DNA of 64,000 bases from Planococcus sp. SK3692 (GTDB lineage Bacteria > Bacillota > Bacilli > Bacillales_A > Planococcaceae). This document shows, piece after piece, positions 1-8,605 of this stretch. The stretch spans positions 62,001 to 126,000 of the forward strand of contig NZ_JARCHV010000002.1 of assembly GCF_028890485.2 (NCBI RefSeq). Direction: 5' to 3'. Numbering within the stretch: the stretch's first letter is position 1; the number at the start of each line of letters is the position of its first letter. The notes below the pieces were generated by a model. It was not told the origin of the DNA and ran no database searches. It saw nothing but the letters and a program-made list of their open reading frames with translations. A program made the position numbers and the translations under genes.

Positions 1-289
1 CGATCAATACGGCAAACGTCATCAACCCAAGTCCGCCAATCTGCATAAGCACCATGATGACGGTTTGGCCGAATAGCGTGAAATCGTTTCCTGTGCTGAC
101 AACGGCAAGGCCCGTTACCGTGGTTGCGGAAGTGGCGGTAAATAACGCATCCAAAAAAGAAATCGGAGCGGTCGTTGAGACAGGCAAATACAGCAGGATA
201 GCCCCGAAGAAAATGGCCACCAGAAACGTGATGGACAGCACTTGTGGGGGCGACATATGGATTTTCTTTAATAAATAAGATTTGTTCAT
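1..289 (-). CDS. ktrB: KtrB-type potassium transporter membrane subunit (5' part, runs off the window)
   Basis: Only the first 96 codons are in the window. The translation begins MNKSYLLKK and continues SPPQVLSITF, then a membrane helix, then TSATTVTGLAVV. The TVTGL stretch is the first potassium selectivity-filter loop of the TrkH/KtrB superfamily, and the spacing and wording follow B. subtilis KtrB closely. KtrB is the membrane channel subunit that takes up potassium with the cytosolic gating subunit KtrA or KtrC. The ATG at 289 is the first start after an in-frame stop and has only a weak ribosome binding site. A c-di-AMP riboswitch and terminator lie upstream, which fits known control of ktr genes. 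Confidence 0.9.
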   Translation of the reverse strand, partial: MNKSYLLKKIHMSPPQVLSITFLVAIFFGAILLYLPVSTTAPISFLDALFTATSATTVTGLAVVSTGNDFTLFGQTVIMVLMQIGGLGLMTFAVLI

Positions 290-384
290 ATGCTTCGCCC
301 ACTGTTCTTCAGGATAGACTCGACACTCTTATCGCACGATATACGTCTCAACTTTCTTCCACTCTTTTCTCTTAAATTTGAGCA

Positions 385-410
385 CAAAAAAACCATTTCA
401 AAGAAACGGT
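385..410 (-). terminator. Intrinsic terminator of the ktrB riboswitch leader
   Basis: On the minus strand an 8-bp hairpin (ACCGTTTC, loop TTT, GAAATGGT) is followed directly by seven T residues. It lies between the c-di-AMP aptamer and the ktrB start, the expected place for the expression platform. In known ydaO-class OFF switches, ligand binding favours this terminator. Confidence 0.85.
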
Positions 411-437
411 CTGAGATAAGACCTTTTCTCTCTTTTC

Positions 438-572
438 TACGCTTACGAGGTTAGCTGTCGGATTAGGGATGGAGAGTACCCCTTCTTCAAAAATGAAGAT
501 TCACCCCGAGATCAAGTGGCGATCAGATTGGTTCCCCCGCACAGAAATTCATTCTGTCTCAGCGATGCAAAA
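438..572 (-). ncRNA. c-di-AMP riboswitch (ydaO/yuaA class)
   Basis: Read on the minus strand the leader contains the conserved blocks of this class in order: CGCTGAGACAGA, GCGGGGGAACCAA, GGGGTGAATC, a GGGTACTC block, then AATCCGACAGCTAACCTCGT and AAGCG. The closing AAGCG pairs with the opening CGCT as helix P1. An intrinsic terminator follows, then ktrB. Members of this class bind c-di-AMP and repress potassium uptake genes when the nucleotide is abundant, so the sequence and its gene partner agree. Confidence 0.93.
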
Positions 573-596
573 GGTGGATTGTGTTGTGTAAGCTAA

Positions 597-624
597 AATA
601 TACGCTTCTAGTTGGGAAAGTCAA
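597..624 (-). promoter_or_regulatory. SigA-type promoter for the riboswitch-ktrB transcript
   Basis: Minus strand: -35 TTGACT at 624-619, 16-bp spacer, -10 TATATT at 602-597. It lies about 25 bp upstream of the aptamer. Confidence 0.65.
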
Positions 625-710
625 TACAATTTTGTGTGCCGAAATAAAATAATTTTATCCAGTTACAGGAAGAGAGAAAGTATTCTTTTTACAAATTATT
701 TCAGAAAAAC

Positions 711-738
711 TGTAACATTATTGAAAGGCAAACGTGTA
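711..738 (+). promoter_or_regulatory. ECF-sigma-type promoter of the sigma/anti-sigma operon
   Basis: TGTAAC at 711-716 and CGTGTA at 733-738 are separated by 16 bp. The AAC-type -35 and CGT-type -10 are the hallmarks of promoters read by ECF sigma factors. The site sits 30 bp before the sigma gene, so the sigma factor probably drives its own operon. The exact cognate sigma is inferred. Confidence 0.65.
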
Positions 739-767
739 AACGGTAGAGATTGATAGAGGGGGAGACG

Positions 768-1298
768 ATGAAAAACCAACAGCTGGAACAACTTTTTAAA
801 CTGTATTCAAAACCCCTCTATTATTATCTTTGGAAATTATCAGGTTCTTCACATCTGGCGGAAGATCTGACCCAGGAAACATTTGTCAGGGCGACGATTT
901 CGCTCCATACCTACCAAGGAGAAGAAGCGCGGGCATGGCTTTTCAAGGTGGCGCGCAATATTTATATTGATGAATGGAGAAAGCGCAAGAGAAGGCAAAG
1001 CATCCCGTTGGTGAATATGTTTAAGCCAGCTGAAGAGATGATCAGCCCATATGGATTGCCGGAAGATGCAGCATTGGCACAAGAGCGAAAGAACGATTTG
1101 CATGCCTTGTTCAATTATTTGCCGGAACATTACCGGACGATTCTGTACTTAAGGGAAGCAGCGGAATTTAGTTATGCTGAAATAGCAACAGCGATGGATC
1201 TAACAGTGGATCAAGTCAAAGTCACACTCCATCGGGCGCGAAAAAAACTGGAGACCATTGCACAACAGAAAGGGTGGCACGATGACAGAATGGAATGA
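768..1298 (+). CDS. ECF-family RNA polymerase sigma factor
   Basis: This 176-residue protein has the two-domain build of group 4 (ECF) sigma factors. Region 2 is near residues 10-75 (AEDLTQETFVRA, then WLFKVARNIYIDEWRK, the -10 contact helix). Region 4 is near 115-165 (LPEHYRTILYLRE, YAEIATAMDLTVDQVKVTLHRARKKL, the -35 helix-turn-helix). It resembles SigM and SigX of Bacillus. The ATG at 768 follows AGGGGGAGACG; an in-frame start at 750 lacks such a site. It overlaps the next gene by 17 bp, which encodes its probable anti-sigma, so it should be held at the membrane until an envelope signal releases it. Confidence 0.9.
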   Translation: MKNQQLEQLFKLYSKPLYYYLWKLSGSSHLAEDLTQETFVRATISLHTYQGEEARAWLFKVARNIYIDEWRKRKRRQSIPLVNMFKPAEEMISPYGLPEDAALAQERKNDLHALFNYLPEHYRTILYLREAAEFSYAEIATAMDLTVDQVKVTLHRARKKLETIAQQKGWHDDRME

Positions 1299-2286
1299 AG
1301 CACTGGAAAAGAAAATACTGAAGAAATCCCGTTTCGTGTTAACGATGCGCATTCTCCGGCTATTGGTGCTGGGGATGCTGTTATATGTTGTCTATATGAT
1401 CGCTTTAACATTTCTTGCCGATGGGCTGAAAGTGGCGGAAGAAAATGATTACTATACAAAGCTCGCATTGGATTGGACTGTGCCCAATGTACGTGGGGCA
1501 TTTGGATTCGAAGAAGAAGAAATTTCTCCATTAGGGACCAGTGAATTTTCCTATCCTTTGATCAGGACAGTAGGCAAGGAAGAAGTGATCGTAGGGGAAG
1601 CACAGGTGACGAAAAGCTTAGCAAACAGCCTGTCGTCTATCGAGTACCAAACCCCTTCGAGAGATGAACTCGATCGTTTCTTCTTTTTCTATCCGGAAGA
1701 TCCGCGCAACGGCAATTCACTGAAAGCTTACGGCCAGCCTGATGTCTGGAACACACTGGACAAGCTGCACGAAGGCACCGTAGCGGAAGTAGCCTTTTCA
1801 ACAGATCGCTTCATGACGCCTGAAGAGTTGATCGCGCAATTGGAACCTTATGATATCGACGTTTTGTGGATGCCGCTGCATACGGGTGAATTTGAAACGT
1901 TCACACCAGATGGCTGGGGAGGCGGCGGTGACGATTTATCCGTAAACACTCTCTTCGGCCTGACAGGAGGGCAAAGCGTTTCCGATGATTTCCGATCTTT
2001 TTCTTCTATCTACCGGCTTGATTCTGAGACTATACAAGACAGCCAACAGATGATGATGGCCAATATGGAAACTTTGCTCGAAGAAAAATCTGCCTCTTAT
2101 TATGAAAGATTTTTAGGCCTGAGTTATTTGAACGAACGCTATGAGTATATGGAAGAACACGGCTTTATGGTATACGGCGCTGTGGTCACGGGGCCGGTCA
2201 AAGAATTATTGAAGCTGGAAGAGGAAGGCATGGTGGCTGGTGAGCAATTGGGACAAGTAGAATTGTGGAATTGGGAAGAAGAGTAG
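1282..2286 (+). CDS. Membrane anti-sigma factor with sigma-regulator domains
   Basis: A 334-residue protein with a cytosolic N-terminus of about 25 residues, one membrane helix near residues 27-48 (LLVLGMLLYVVYMIALTFLA), and a large extracytoplasmic part. The N-terminal third looks like Sigma_reg_N. The segment near residues 155-225 (VAEVAFSTDRFMTPEEL, then a TGEFETFTPDGWGGGG region) looks like the Sigma_reg_C domain found in YhdL-type regulators of SigM. The start at 1282 follows AAAGGGTGGCACG and lies inside the end of the sigma gene, so the two are translationally coupled. Its role, binding and inhibiting the ECF sigma, is inferred from domain and position. Confidence 0.8.
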   Translation: MTEWNEALEKKILKKSRFVLTMRILRLLVLGMLLYVVYMIALTFLADGLKVAEENDYYTKLALDWTVPNVRGAFGFEEEEISPLGTSEFSYPLIRTVGKEEVIVGEAQVTKSLANSLSSIEYQTPSRDELDRFFFFYPEDPRNGNSLKAYGQPDVWNTLDKLHEGTVAEVAFSTDRFMTPEELIAQLEPYDIDVLWMPLHTGEFETFTPDGWGGGGDDLSVNTLFGLTGGQSVSDDFRSFSSIYRLDSETIQDSQQMMMANMETLLEEKSASYYERFLGLSYLNERYEYMEEHGFMVYGAVVTGPVKELLKLEEEGMVAGEQLGQVELWNWEEE

Positions 2287-2298
2287 ATGATTAAAAAG

Positions 2299-2344
2299 AA
2301 GCGGGGAGACGCTGCCATATGCAGCATTTCCTCGCTTCCTTTTT
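2299..2344 (+). terminator. Intrinsic terminator after the sigma/anti-sigma operon
   Basis: A 9-bp stem (AAGCGGGGA with TTCCTCGCTT) encloses an inner GCTGC/GCAGC stem and is followed by five T residues. It may also stop the convergent GGDEF-EAL gene. Confidence 0.8.
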
Positions 2345-2362
2345 GGATATTTGACAACGCCT

Positions 2363-4792
2363 TTAAGCAGGTTTCGTCGTATAGTAGATATTTTCAATGT
2401 CTTGAGCCGGCAACGGGCGATTAAAATAATAGCCTTGCGCTTGGTTGCACTGTTCGGATTTCAAAAAATCCAGCTGCTCTTCGGTTTCCACGCCTTCTGC
2501 GATGACATTCAATTCCAGATCATGTGCCATGCGGATAATCGTTTTGACGAGTGCCGCATCTTTTGAATCGCTTTTGATATTGCGTGTGAAATGCTGGTCA
2601 ATCTTCAAGCTGTCAATCGGGAACAATTTCAAATAGCTGAGTGAGGAATACCCGGTGCCAAAATCGTCGATCGATAAATGGACGCCGAGCGCCGCCAGTT
2701 CTTCCATGGTCGTGATGGCACTGTCCGCATTCTGGATGATTGTTTCCGTCAATTCCAGTTCCAGATACTCGGGAGCCAAGCCGGTTTTTTTCAAGATTGT
2801 ACTCACGACTTCGGTCAAATCCTTTTGCGCAAACTGGCGCGCGGAAATATTGACCGCTACGCGGAATGGGGCAATCCCTAAATCTTGCCAGTATTTGTTC
2901 TGCCGACAAGCCTCTTCCAATACGAATTCGCCGATTTTCGTGATGCTTCCGGTTTCTTCGGCAATTGGGATGAACTCTGCAGGCGAAATCATTCCCCATT
3001 CTGGATGGTTCCATCTGAGCAAAGCTTCCACGCCGATGATCTGGTCGGTTTTCAAACTGATTTGCGGCTGGTAATGAATAGAAAACTCGCCGTGTGCCAA
3101 TCCTTTTCGCAAGCCTGTCGCAAGTCTGGATTTCCGGTCGATCGTTTCGTTCATATCGCACGTAAAAAATTGGAAAGCGTTTTTTCCGCCTTCTTTCGCC
3201 TGATACATGGCAATGTCCGCGTTTTTGACCAAAGTTTCGGAGTCGCTGCCATCGGAAGGGAAGGTGCTGATGCCGACCGAAACACTGGTGAAGATTTCCT
3301 CATTTTCAAAACGGAACGGCGTATTCAAGGCGTCGATCAAATCTTGGGCCCGGTCCGCCGCTTGGCTGTATTCAGTATTTGGCAAAAGCAAGATGAATTC
3401 ATCGCCGCCAAGCCGTGACAGCGTATCTTTCGGGCTGATCTGGGCTTCGAGGCGCGCGGCTACGCTTTTCAAAAAGAGGTCGCCAACTGAGTGCCCGAAC
3501 CGGTCGTTGATCATCTTGAAATTATCCAAATCCATATAAAATAGCGAGAAGTTCAAGCCGCGCTCATCCGCCTGGCGCAACAGTGAATCGAGGCGGTCGT
3601 TGAACAAACGACGGTTTGGCAAGCCGGTCAACGGATCTAAATAGACGAGATCGTTGATTTTGTCTTCAGACGCTTTGCGTTCGGTGATGTCCCTGAGAAT
3701 GCTGCTGAAGAAAATGCCTTTTTCTGTTTCCCATGTGCCGACCGACATCTCAAGTTGGAATTCGCTGCCGTCTTTCCGGCAGCCCGTCAATTCGACTGTG
3801 CTGCCAATGACATGGGGCTCGCGTGTCTTGCGGTAAGCTTCCATGCCTTTTTCGTGGGCTGCTTTAAAGCGATTCGGAATGATTACGCTGATATTACGTC
3901 CGAGTATCTCTGTCTTGTGATAGCCGAAAATGTCTTCAGCCCCTTGGTTCCACTGAACGATTGAGCCGTGAAAATCCGCCACGATAATGGCATCTTTCGC
4001 CGATTCAATGACAGATTGAAACTTCATCTCGGATTCTTCCGTTTGGGTTTCCAAGCGTCGGTCGGTCCGCACGCTTGCGAGAGCAACGACAAATAGCAGC
4101 AACATGCCGCCGCCAATGCCATAGGCGAGCAGCGTGCTATCGACAGAAAATGGCGCGCTGTGGCCGGCTGCATGGTCCATTTGCGAAAAATCCGCTGCTG
4201 CCATGCCGGTATAATGCATGCCGGAAACCGCGAGTCCGATCAAAACCGCTCCAGCCAACTTACGCCAATGGAATCTGGGCACATTCGGGATATAGAACAA
4301 CAATGCCAAGCCGACAAAAGAAGCGGCAAAGGCAATAAGTGCCGATAATCCCCACATAAACGGATCGTAGGAAATCATTGCATCCATGCGCATGGCGTCC
4401 ATGCCAATGTAATGCATGGAAACAATTCCGCCGCTGATGAAAAATGCGCCTGTGAACAAATTGCGCCACGTGACGAAAGGTTTGCTGATGATATAGAACG
4501 CAATGGCGCAAGAAACAATTGCTGGCACGATCGACAACAACACCAAGCCAAAATGGTAAGAAACTTCGACCGGCAAGTGAAATGCTAACATGCCGATAAA
4601 ATGCATCGCCCAAATGCCGAGCCCCAGAATAAAAGCGCCAGCTGTAATCCAGCGTAGGTGTGATACATTTTTAGCGTATTTCAGGCGGCTGCTGATATCG
4701 AGTGCGACAGAAGCCGAGAATACGGCCACCAGAATGGAAAGGGCGACAAGGGGAAGGTTATACGAACTGATGAGATTGTTTATGGAACTCAC
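2363..4792 (-). CDS. MHYT-PAS-GGDEF-EAL cyclic-di-GMP signalling protein
   Basis: An 809-residue membrane signalling protein. Seven membrane helices in residues 10-240 carry three MHYT motifs (MHF near 63, MHY near 125 and 191), proposed to sense oxygen, CO or NO through bound metal. A PAS domain spans about 257-370, a GGDEF domain about 380-540 with an intact RLGGDEF core, and an EAL domain about 555-800 with EALLRW, LELTET, the IDDFGTGYSS loop and AEGVET. The inhibitory RxxD site is not kept (SPKD at that place). Both catalytic signatures are intact, so it could make and break c-di-GMP. The start is GTG at 4792. It stands alone. Confidence 0.92.
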   Translation of the reverse strand: MSSINNLISSYNLPLVALSILVAVFSASVALDISSRLKYAKNVSHLRWITAGAFILGLGIWAMHFIGMLAFHLPVEVSYHFGLVLLSIVPAIVSCAIAFYIISKPFVTWRNLFTGAFFISGGIVSMHYIGMDAMRMDAMISYDPFMWGLSALIAFAASFVGLALLFYIPNVPRFHWRKLAGAVLIGLAVSGMHYTGMAAADFSQMDHAAGHSAPFSVDSTLLAYGIGGGMLLLFVVALASVRTDRRLETQTEESEMKFQSVIESAKDAIIVADFHGSIVQWNQGAEDIFGYHKTEILGRNISVIIPNRFKAAHEKGMEAYRKTREPHVIGSTVELTGCRKDGSEFQLEMSVGTWETEKGIFFSSILRDITERKASEDKINDLVYLDPLTGLPNRRLFNDRLDSLLRQADERGLNFSLFYMDLDNFKMINDRFGHSVGDLFLKSVAARLEAQISPKDTLSRLGGDEFILLLPNTEYSQAADRAQDLIDALNTPFRFENEEIFTSVSVGISTFPSDGSDSETLVKNADIAMYQAKEGGKNAFQFFTCDMNETIDRKSRLATGLRKGLAHGEFSIHYQPQISLKTDQIIGVEALLRWNHPEWGMISPAEFIPIAEETGSITKIGEFVLEEACRQNKYWQDLGIAPFRVAVNISARQFAQKDLTEVVSTILKKTGLAPEYLELELTETIIQNADSAITTMEELAALGVHLSIDDFGTGYSSLSYLKLFPIDSLKIDQHFTRNIKSDSKDAALVKTIIRMAHDLELNVIAEGVETEEQLDFLKSEQCNQAQGYYFNRPLPAQDIENIYYTTKPA

Positions 4793-5239
4793 ACTCTTTC
4801 TATGGTGGTTTTAATGACGATATTATTAGAATAATAGAAAAAATAGCCGAGACACGCATTTCCTTAATAAAATCACCAACCATAAAACGCAAGTCTCAAG
4901 AGTGAAAAAGAGAATTTGTGGAAATTATGGAAAGGACATAAGGCTTATGTAAACGAAATATTCTTTATTTAATTAGGACCATAAGACATTATAAATATCC
5001 AAATAAAGCTATTTTTTATTAGAATACCACATTTGTCTCGAAACGAAACTATTTATTGGCTCTAAAACTTTAGTGGAGTAAAGAGTAGTTTTCTAATTAT
5101 ATTCTTGAATAATAAAATAGGACCCTTATAAAAATGAAAAGAGCTTCTTTACTGGCATTTTATTCGTGCTAGATAGTTTTTCAGCGAAGCGGGTATAGTA
5201 AGCGTATTGACTGATCAAAGAAAATAGGAGGATCTATAC
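4793..5239. other. AT-rich intergenic region between divergent genes
   Basis: About 450 bp with no coding pattern on either strand. It must hold the promoters of the flanking divergent genes. A GGGTAT at 5191-5196 resembles a SigB -10 element for the aldo/keto reductase, but I see no good -35 partner. The AGGAGG of that gene lies near 5227. Confidence 0.5.
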
Positions 5240-6079
5240 ATGAAGAATTTACAAGCAACTGTCACGTTAAATAACGGAAGCGAAATGCCTTGGCTCGGCC
5301 TTGGTGTCTTTCGAGTCGAAAACGGCCCTGAAGCGACTGAAGCCGTCAAAACGGCAATCGTCAAAGGCTACCGCAGCATCGATACCGCCGCCATTTACGG
5401 AAACGAAGAAAGTGTCGGGGAAGGCATTCGCCAAGGAATCAAAGCGGCGGGGATCTCGAGGGAAGATTTGTTCATCACTTCAAAACTATGGAACGACGAT
5501 TTCGGCTACACGTCCGGCATCCAAGCTTATGGGACGAGCTTGAAGAAATTGGGGCTGGAGTACCTGGACTTGTACTTGCTCCACTGGCCCGTTGAAGGCA
5601 AATACAAAGAAGCATGGAAAGCGCTTGAGCATCTCTATATGGACGGTCAGGTCATCGCGATCGGCGTCAGCAATTTCCAGATCCATCACCTAGAAGACTT
5701 GATGGAAGGTGCGGACATCAGGCCGGTCGTCAACCAAATCGAGTATCACCCGCGTTTGACTCAAGAGAAGTTACTCGCGTTCTGCCGCGAAAACGACATC
5801 CAGGCGGAATCCTGGTCGCCGCTCATGGCAGGTGAAGCACTCGAACAGCCGGAGCTGAAAGAAATCGCAGCGAAATACAATAAATCGGTCGCTCAAGTCA
5901 TTTTGCGCTGGAATCTGCAAAACGGCGTCGTGACCATTCCAAAGTCGACCAATGAAGGGCGCATCGTGGAAAATTCACAAGTGTTCGATTTTGAATTGAC
6001 GGAGGAAGACATGCAGCAGATTTCGGCATTAAACGAAGACCGCCGCGTCGGCCCAGATCCGGATAACTTCGATTTTTAA
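5240..6079 (+). CDS. Aldo/keto reductase (YtbE/YvgN type)
   Basis: A 279-residue single-domain aldo/keto reductase, the usual family length. The catalytic tetrad is visible: Asp in RSIDTAAIYG, Tyr in the same segment, Lys in ITSKLWN and His in LYLLHWP. GVSNF and IPKSTNEGRI near the C-terminus form the NADPH-binding face. Family members reduce aldehydes such as glyoxal and methylglyoxal to alcohols. An AGGAGG site precedes the ATG. It is transcribed alone and ends in a very strong hairpin shared with the convergent GAF-STAS gene. The substrate cannot be told from sequence. Confidence 0.9.
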   Translation: MKNLQATVTLNNGSEMPWLGLGVFRVENGPEATEAVKTAIVKGYRSIDTAAIYGNEESVGEGIRQGIKAAGISREDLFITSKLWNDDFGYTSGIQAYGTSLKKLGLEYLDLYLLHWPVEGKYKEAWKALEHLYMDGQVIAIGVSNFQIHHLEDLMEGADIRPVVNQIEYHPRLTQEKLLAFCRENDIQAESWSPLMAGEALEQPELKEIAAKYNKSVAQVILRWNLQNGVVTIPKSTNEGRIVENSQVFDFELTEEDMQQISALNEDRRVGPDPDNFDF

Positions 6080-6129
6080 AGGGGAATGGACACTGACATT
6101 AGGTGAGTCTTTGCCTTTCCAGTCATAAC

Positions 6130-6174
6130 AAAAGGAAGAGAAAAGCCCTGGAGCTTTTCTCTTCCTTTTATTTT
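6130..6174. terminator. Bidirectional terminator with 17-bp perfect arms
   Basis: Arms at 6130-6146 and 6153-6169 are perfect inverted repeats around a 6-nt loop. The A-rich and T-rich flanks serve both directions. The hairpin overlaps the stop codon of the minus-strand gene. Confidence 0.92.
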
Positions 6175-7013
6175 TCCAGCTTATAGCCGATTTTATTCAA
6201 CGCCGATTCAATGTCGGCGACATACTCGGTTTTCAACTGTGATAAGTGTTCGCTGACGCCTGGCTTTTGCACGAGCCAAGGCGGGAGGCCGGTCATCATG
6301 ACTTGGACGCCCATGACATTTAAGCCTGAAACCAAATTCTTCAAGACGTCCGGAAACTGGTTTTCCAAGAGCATCAATTGCGACAAGTCGATGATAAACG
6401 AATGGATGCCTTTATCAGCCGCATAGTGCAAAGTGTCTTCCATGATTTTCTGGGAACGTGATTCATTGATATTCCCTTGCAGCGATAAGATCGCCAATCC
6501 TTTTTTAATTGGGATGATTGGCACGCTCAATAGCTCAATGTCCACCAAAGTCGCATCCAAGTGGATGACGTACGATAGCACGTCCGCCATTTGTCTGAGA
6601 AAATGAATATCTTTATCGGTGAAATCTTTTTCTTCCTTATCCATAACGCATAGGGCACCAAACACTTCGCCGTAGAAATCGCGCAGCGTCACGCCGAGAA
6701 AACCTTTTCCTTCTAGTTCTTTCGTCAAGTCCATATGTTTCGTTAATGCAAACGAACTTAAATCATTTGTTTTCACCACTTCATGGTCGCTTTGAAAGAT
6801 TAGCCGGCAATACGCACCGTCATAATCCACAATAAAGCCTTCCGGGATGAGGTAATGGTCTTTATTGAAAGAGCTAATAACTTCCAATGCGGTTGAACCT
6901 AGCTGTGTCACATAAGCACTATTGACGTCCAGTTCATCACTGATTACTTGAAACAATTTGTAGGAAACGGCTTTCAATGAATCGTGTGTAGACATTCTTT
7001 GTTTGTCGTTCAT
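6168..7013 (-). CDS. GAF-STAS domain protein (RsbR-like regulator)
   Basis: A 281-residue soluble protein. Residues about 15-150 look like a GAF sensor domain (YLIPEGFIVDYDGAYCRLIFQ, GVTLRDFYGEVFGALCVMD). Residues about 160-275 are a STAS domain (VPIIPIKKGLAILSLQG, SFIIDLSQL, MGVQVMMTGLPP), the fold used by RsbR/RsbS stressosome proteins. At the usual STAS phosphorylation position there is a Ser/Thr-poor DLSQLMLLEN stretch, so kinase control is uncertain. The ATG at 7013 follows GGGGAGGAACGAAAG. No kinase or phosphatase genes lie nearby, so a link to the general stress response is only inferred. Confidence 0.75.
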   Translation of the reverse strand: MNDKQRMSTHDSLKAVSYKLFQVISDELDVNSAYVTQLGSTALEVISSFNKDHYLIPEGFIVDYDGAYCRLIFQSDHEVVKTNDLSSFALTKHMDLTKELEGKGFLGVTLRDFYGEVFGALCVMDKEEKDFTDKDIHFLRQMADVLSYVIHLDATLVDIELLSVPIIPIKKGLAILSLQGNINESRSQKIMEDTLHYAADKGIHSFIIDLSQLMLLENQFPDVLKNLVSGLNVMGVQVMMTGLPPWLVQKPGVSEHLSQLKTEYVADIESALNKIGYKLEK

Positions 7014-7266
7014 CTTTCGTTCCTCCCCAACTTCTGGGGGGACCCTGCCAGTCATCTTTGGTGTATAGAGTCATTTCCCTTTACGCGCAACTTGATGTCA
7101 TTCAAGTTTTCATAAAAACTCCAGTTTAAACGTCCAGTCAGTAGGGTGGCCCCTCATGTTTCTGCATCTAACCCTATAGAAGTCAAGATTTGAGGTCAAG
7201 GAAAACATTTCGCATGGCGAAAAAGGCTTAGCCTAAAGCTCGAGGTTATATGAAAGGGTGGTTTGT

Positions 7267-8499
7267 TTACTGTTCGAGTACAGCCTTCGCACGTGCTGTG
7301 GAAAATTCATCCGCCCGGTCCAAGCGGGTGCTGAGAAATGCGAGTCCCGCTGCGATCAACGCACACAATGCGCCGACCCAGGACAGATGGATATAGCCGC
7401 CTTGTGCGACCACGTATCCGCCGAGTGTTGCGCCGAGCGCGATGCCGATATTGACAGCGACAGGCGTCAGCGAGGAAGCGAAATCTTTAGCTGCAGGCGA
7501 GTAGACGGTAGCCAAGTTCATCAAATACATTTGGATGGTGGCGTTCATCGCATAAATCATGACCGCCATCAGCATGAGGCTGACGAGCCCTGCGAAAGTC
7601 GTTCCCATCGTGAAATACAGGGAAGCTAAAATAACTGCCTGCACGATGAATACATAGCGCAGCTTGCTGACGCCGTTGCGCCCGGCGATCTTGCCGGCTA
7701 ATACATTGCTGAGAATGGAGAAGGCGCCGTATGCGAGCAGGACGGCACTCACATAGCGTGTCGGGATGCCCATGCCGTCTTCTAAGATCGGCGTGATATA
7801 TGTGTAGATCGTATAGGTGCCCGCGATGGAAAAGGTCGGGATAAAGAAAGCCAAAATCATCCGTGGATTTGCTAACAACCCGAGCTGGTCCTTAGCCGAA
7901 GCTTTCACGACTTTCAATTTGCGCGGCAGGATAAAGATAGCCATCACTAGGCTGATGACGCCGAGCAAAGTCGTGAACCAAAACGTCAGCTGCCAATTGC
8001 CGAGTTGGCCGATGAGTGTGCCGAGCGGGACGCCGATGACATTGGAAATGGTGAAGCCGGCGAAAATAAGGGCGATGATCGGGCCTTTTTTGTTTTCCGG
8101 CATGATGTCGCTGGCGATGCTCATCGACAAAGCGACCAAGACACCGCTGACCACGGCTGTGATGATGCGTGAGAAAATCAGCAATTCATACGATCCGGAT
8201 AAGGCGCTGATGATATTGCCGGCCGTGAAGATCGAGATCAAGGTCAGCATCAGCGGATATTTTGGGAAGCGGCTGACAAAAGCGGTCAAAAAGGGAGTTC
8301 CGATAGCATAAGCGATCGCAAACCCCGAAACAAGCGTCCCTGCAACTGCCAAGCTGATATTCAAGTCAGCCGATACTTCGGCGAGCAGGCCGACAATAAC
8401 GAATTCACTCGTGCCCATGACGAACGTCAATAAGGTCAAAGTGAACGCCAATACTTTCTGTTTAGTGGTGAATAATTCTGGTGTTGAAGCTGTTTCCAT
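7267..8499 (-). CDS. MFS efflux transporter (DHA1/AraJ-like)
   Basis: A 410-residue, 12-helix major facilitator protein. The first helix carries the GTSEFVIVGLLAEV segment typical of the DHA1 drug, sugar and nucleoside efflux group (AraJ, NepI, PbuE relatives). An ArsR-type repressor gene lies 106 bp upstream on the same strand. Both genes carry the same 20-bp 7-6-7 inverted repeat upstream, so the pump is almost surely induced when the repressor releases. The substrate is unknown. The ATG follows TAGAGGAGTAGATTGTT. Confidence 0.87.
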   Translation of the reverse strand: METASTPELFTTKQKVLAFTLTLLTFVMGTSEFVIVGLLAEVSADLNISLAVAGTLVSGFAIAYAIGTPFLTAFVSRFPKYPLMLTLISIFTAGNIISALSGSYELLIFSRIITAVVSGVLVALSMSIASDIMPENKKGPIIALIFAGFTISNVIGVPLGTLIGQLGNWQLTFWFTTLLGVISLVMAIFILPRKLKVVKASAKDQLGLLANPRMILAFFIPTFSIAGTYTIYTYITPILEDGMGIPTRYVSAVLLAYGAFSILSNVLAGKIAGRNGVSKLRYVFIVQAVILASLYFTMGTTFAGLVSLMLMAVMIYAMNATIQMYLMNLATVYSPAAKDFASSLTPVAVNIGIALGATLGGYVVAQGGYIHLSWVGALCALIAAGLAFLSTRLDRADEFSTARAKAVLEQ

Positions 8500-8555
8500 A
8501 ACAATCTACTCCTCTATGTAATTCATTGGGAAAATCGGTTTATTGTAATATAGAA

Positions 8556-8575
8556 ATATCTAAGATTATCGATAT
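8556..8575 (-). promoter_or_regulatory. Predicted ArsR operator upstream of the MFS gene
   Basis: ATATCTA, six bases, TCGATAT: a 7-6-7 inverted repeat with one mismatch, matching the site in the arsR promoter. It lies just upstream of a TATATT that could be the -10 element for the pump gene. Confidence 0.65.
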
Positions 8576-8605
8576 GAAAAATCAAAAAAAGAGACGAGCT
8601 TGGTC

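Noticed and set aside
5160..5200. A SigB promoter before the aldo/keto reductase
   Set aside because: GGGTAT at 5191 fits a SigB -10, but no GTTTAA-like -35 lies 12-14 bp upstream.
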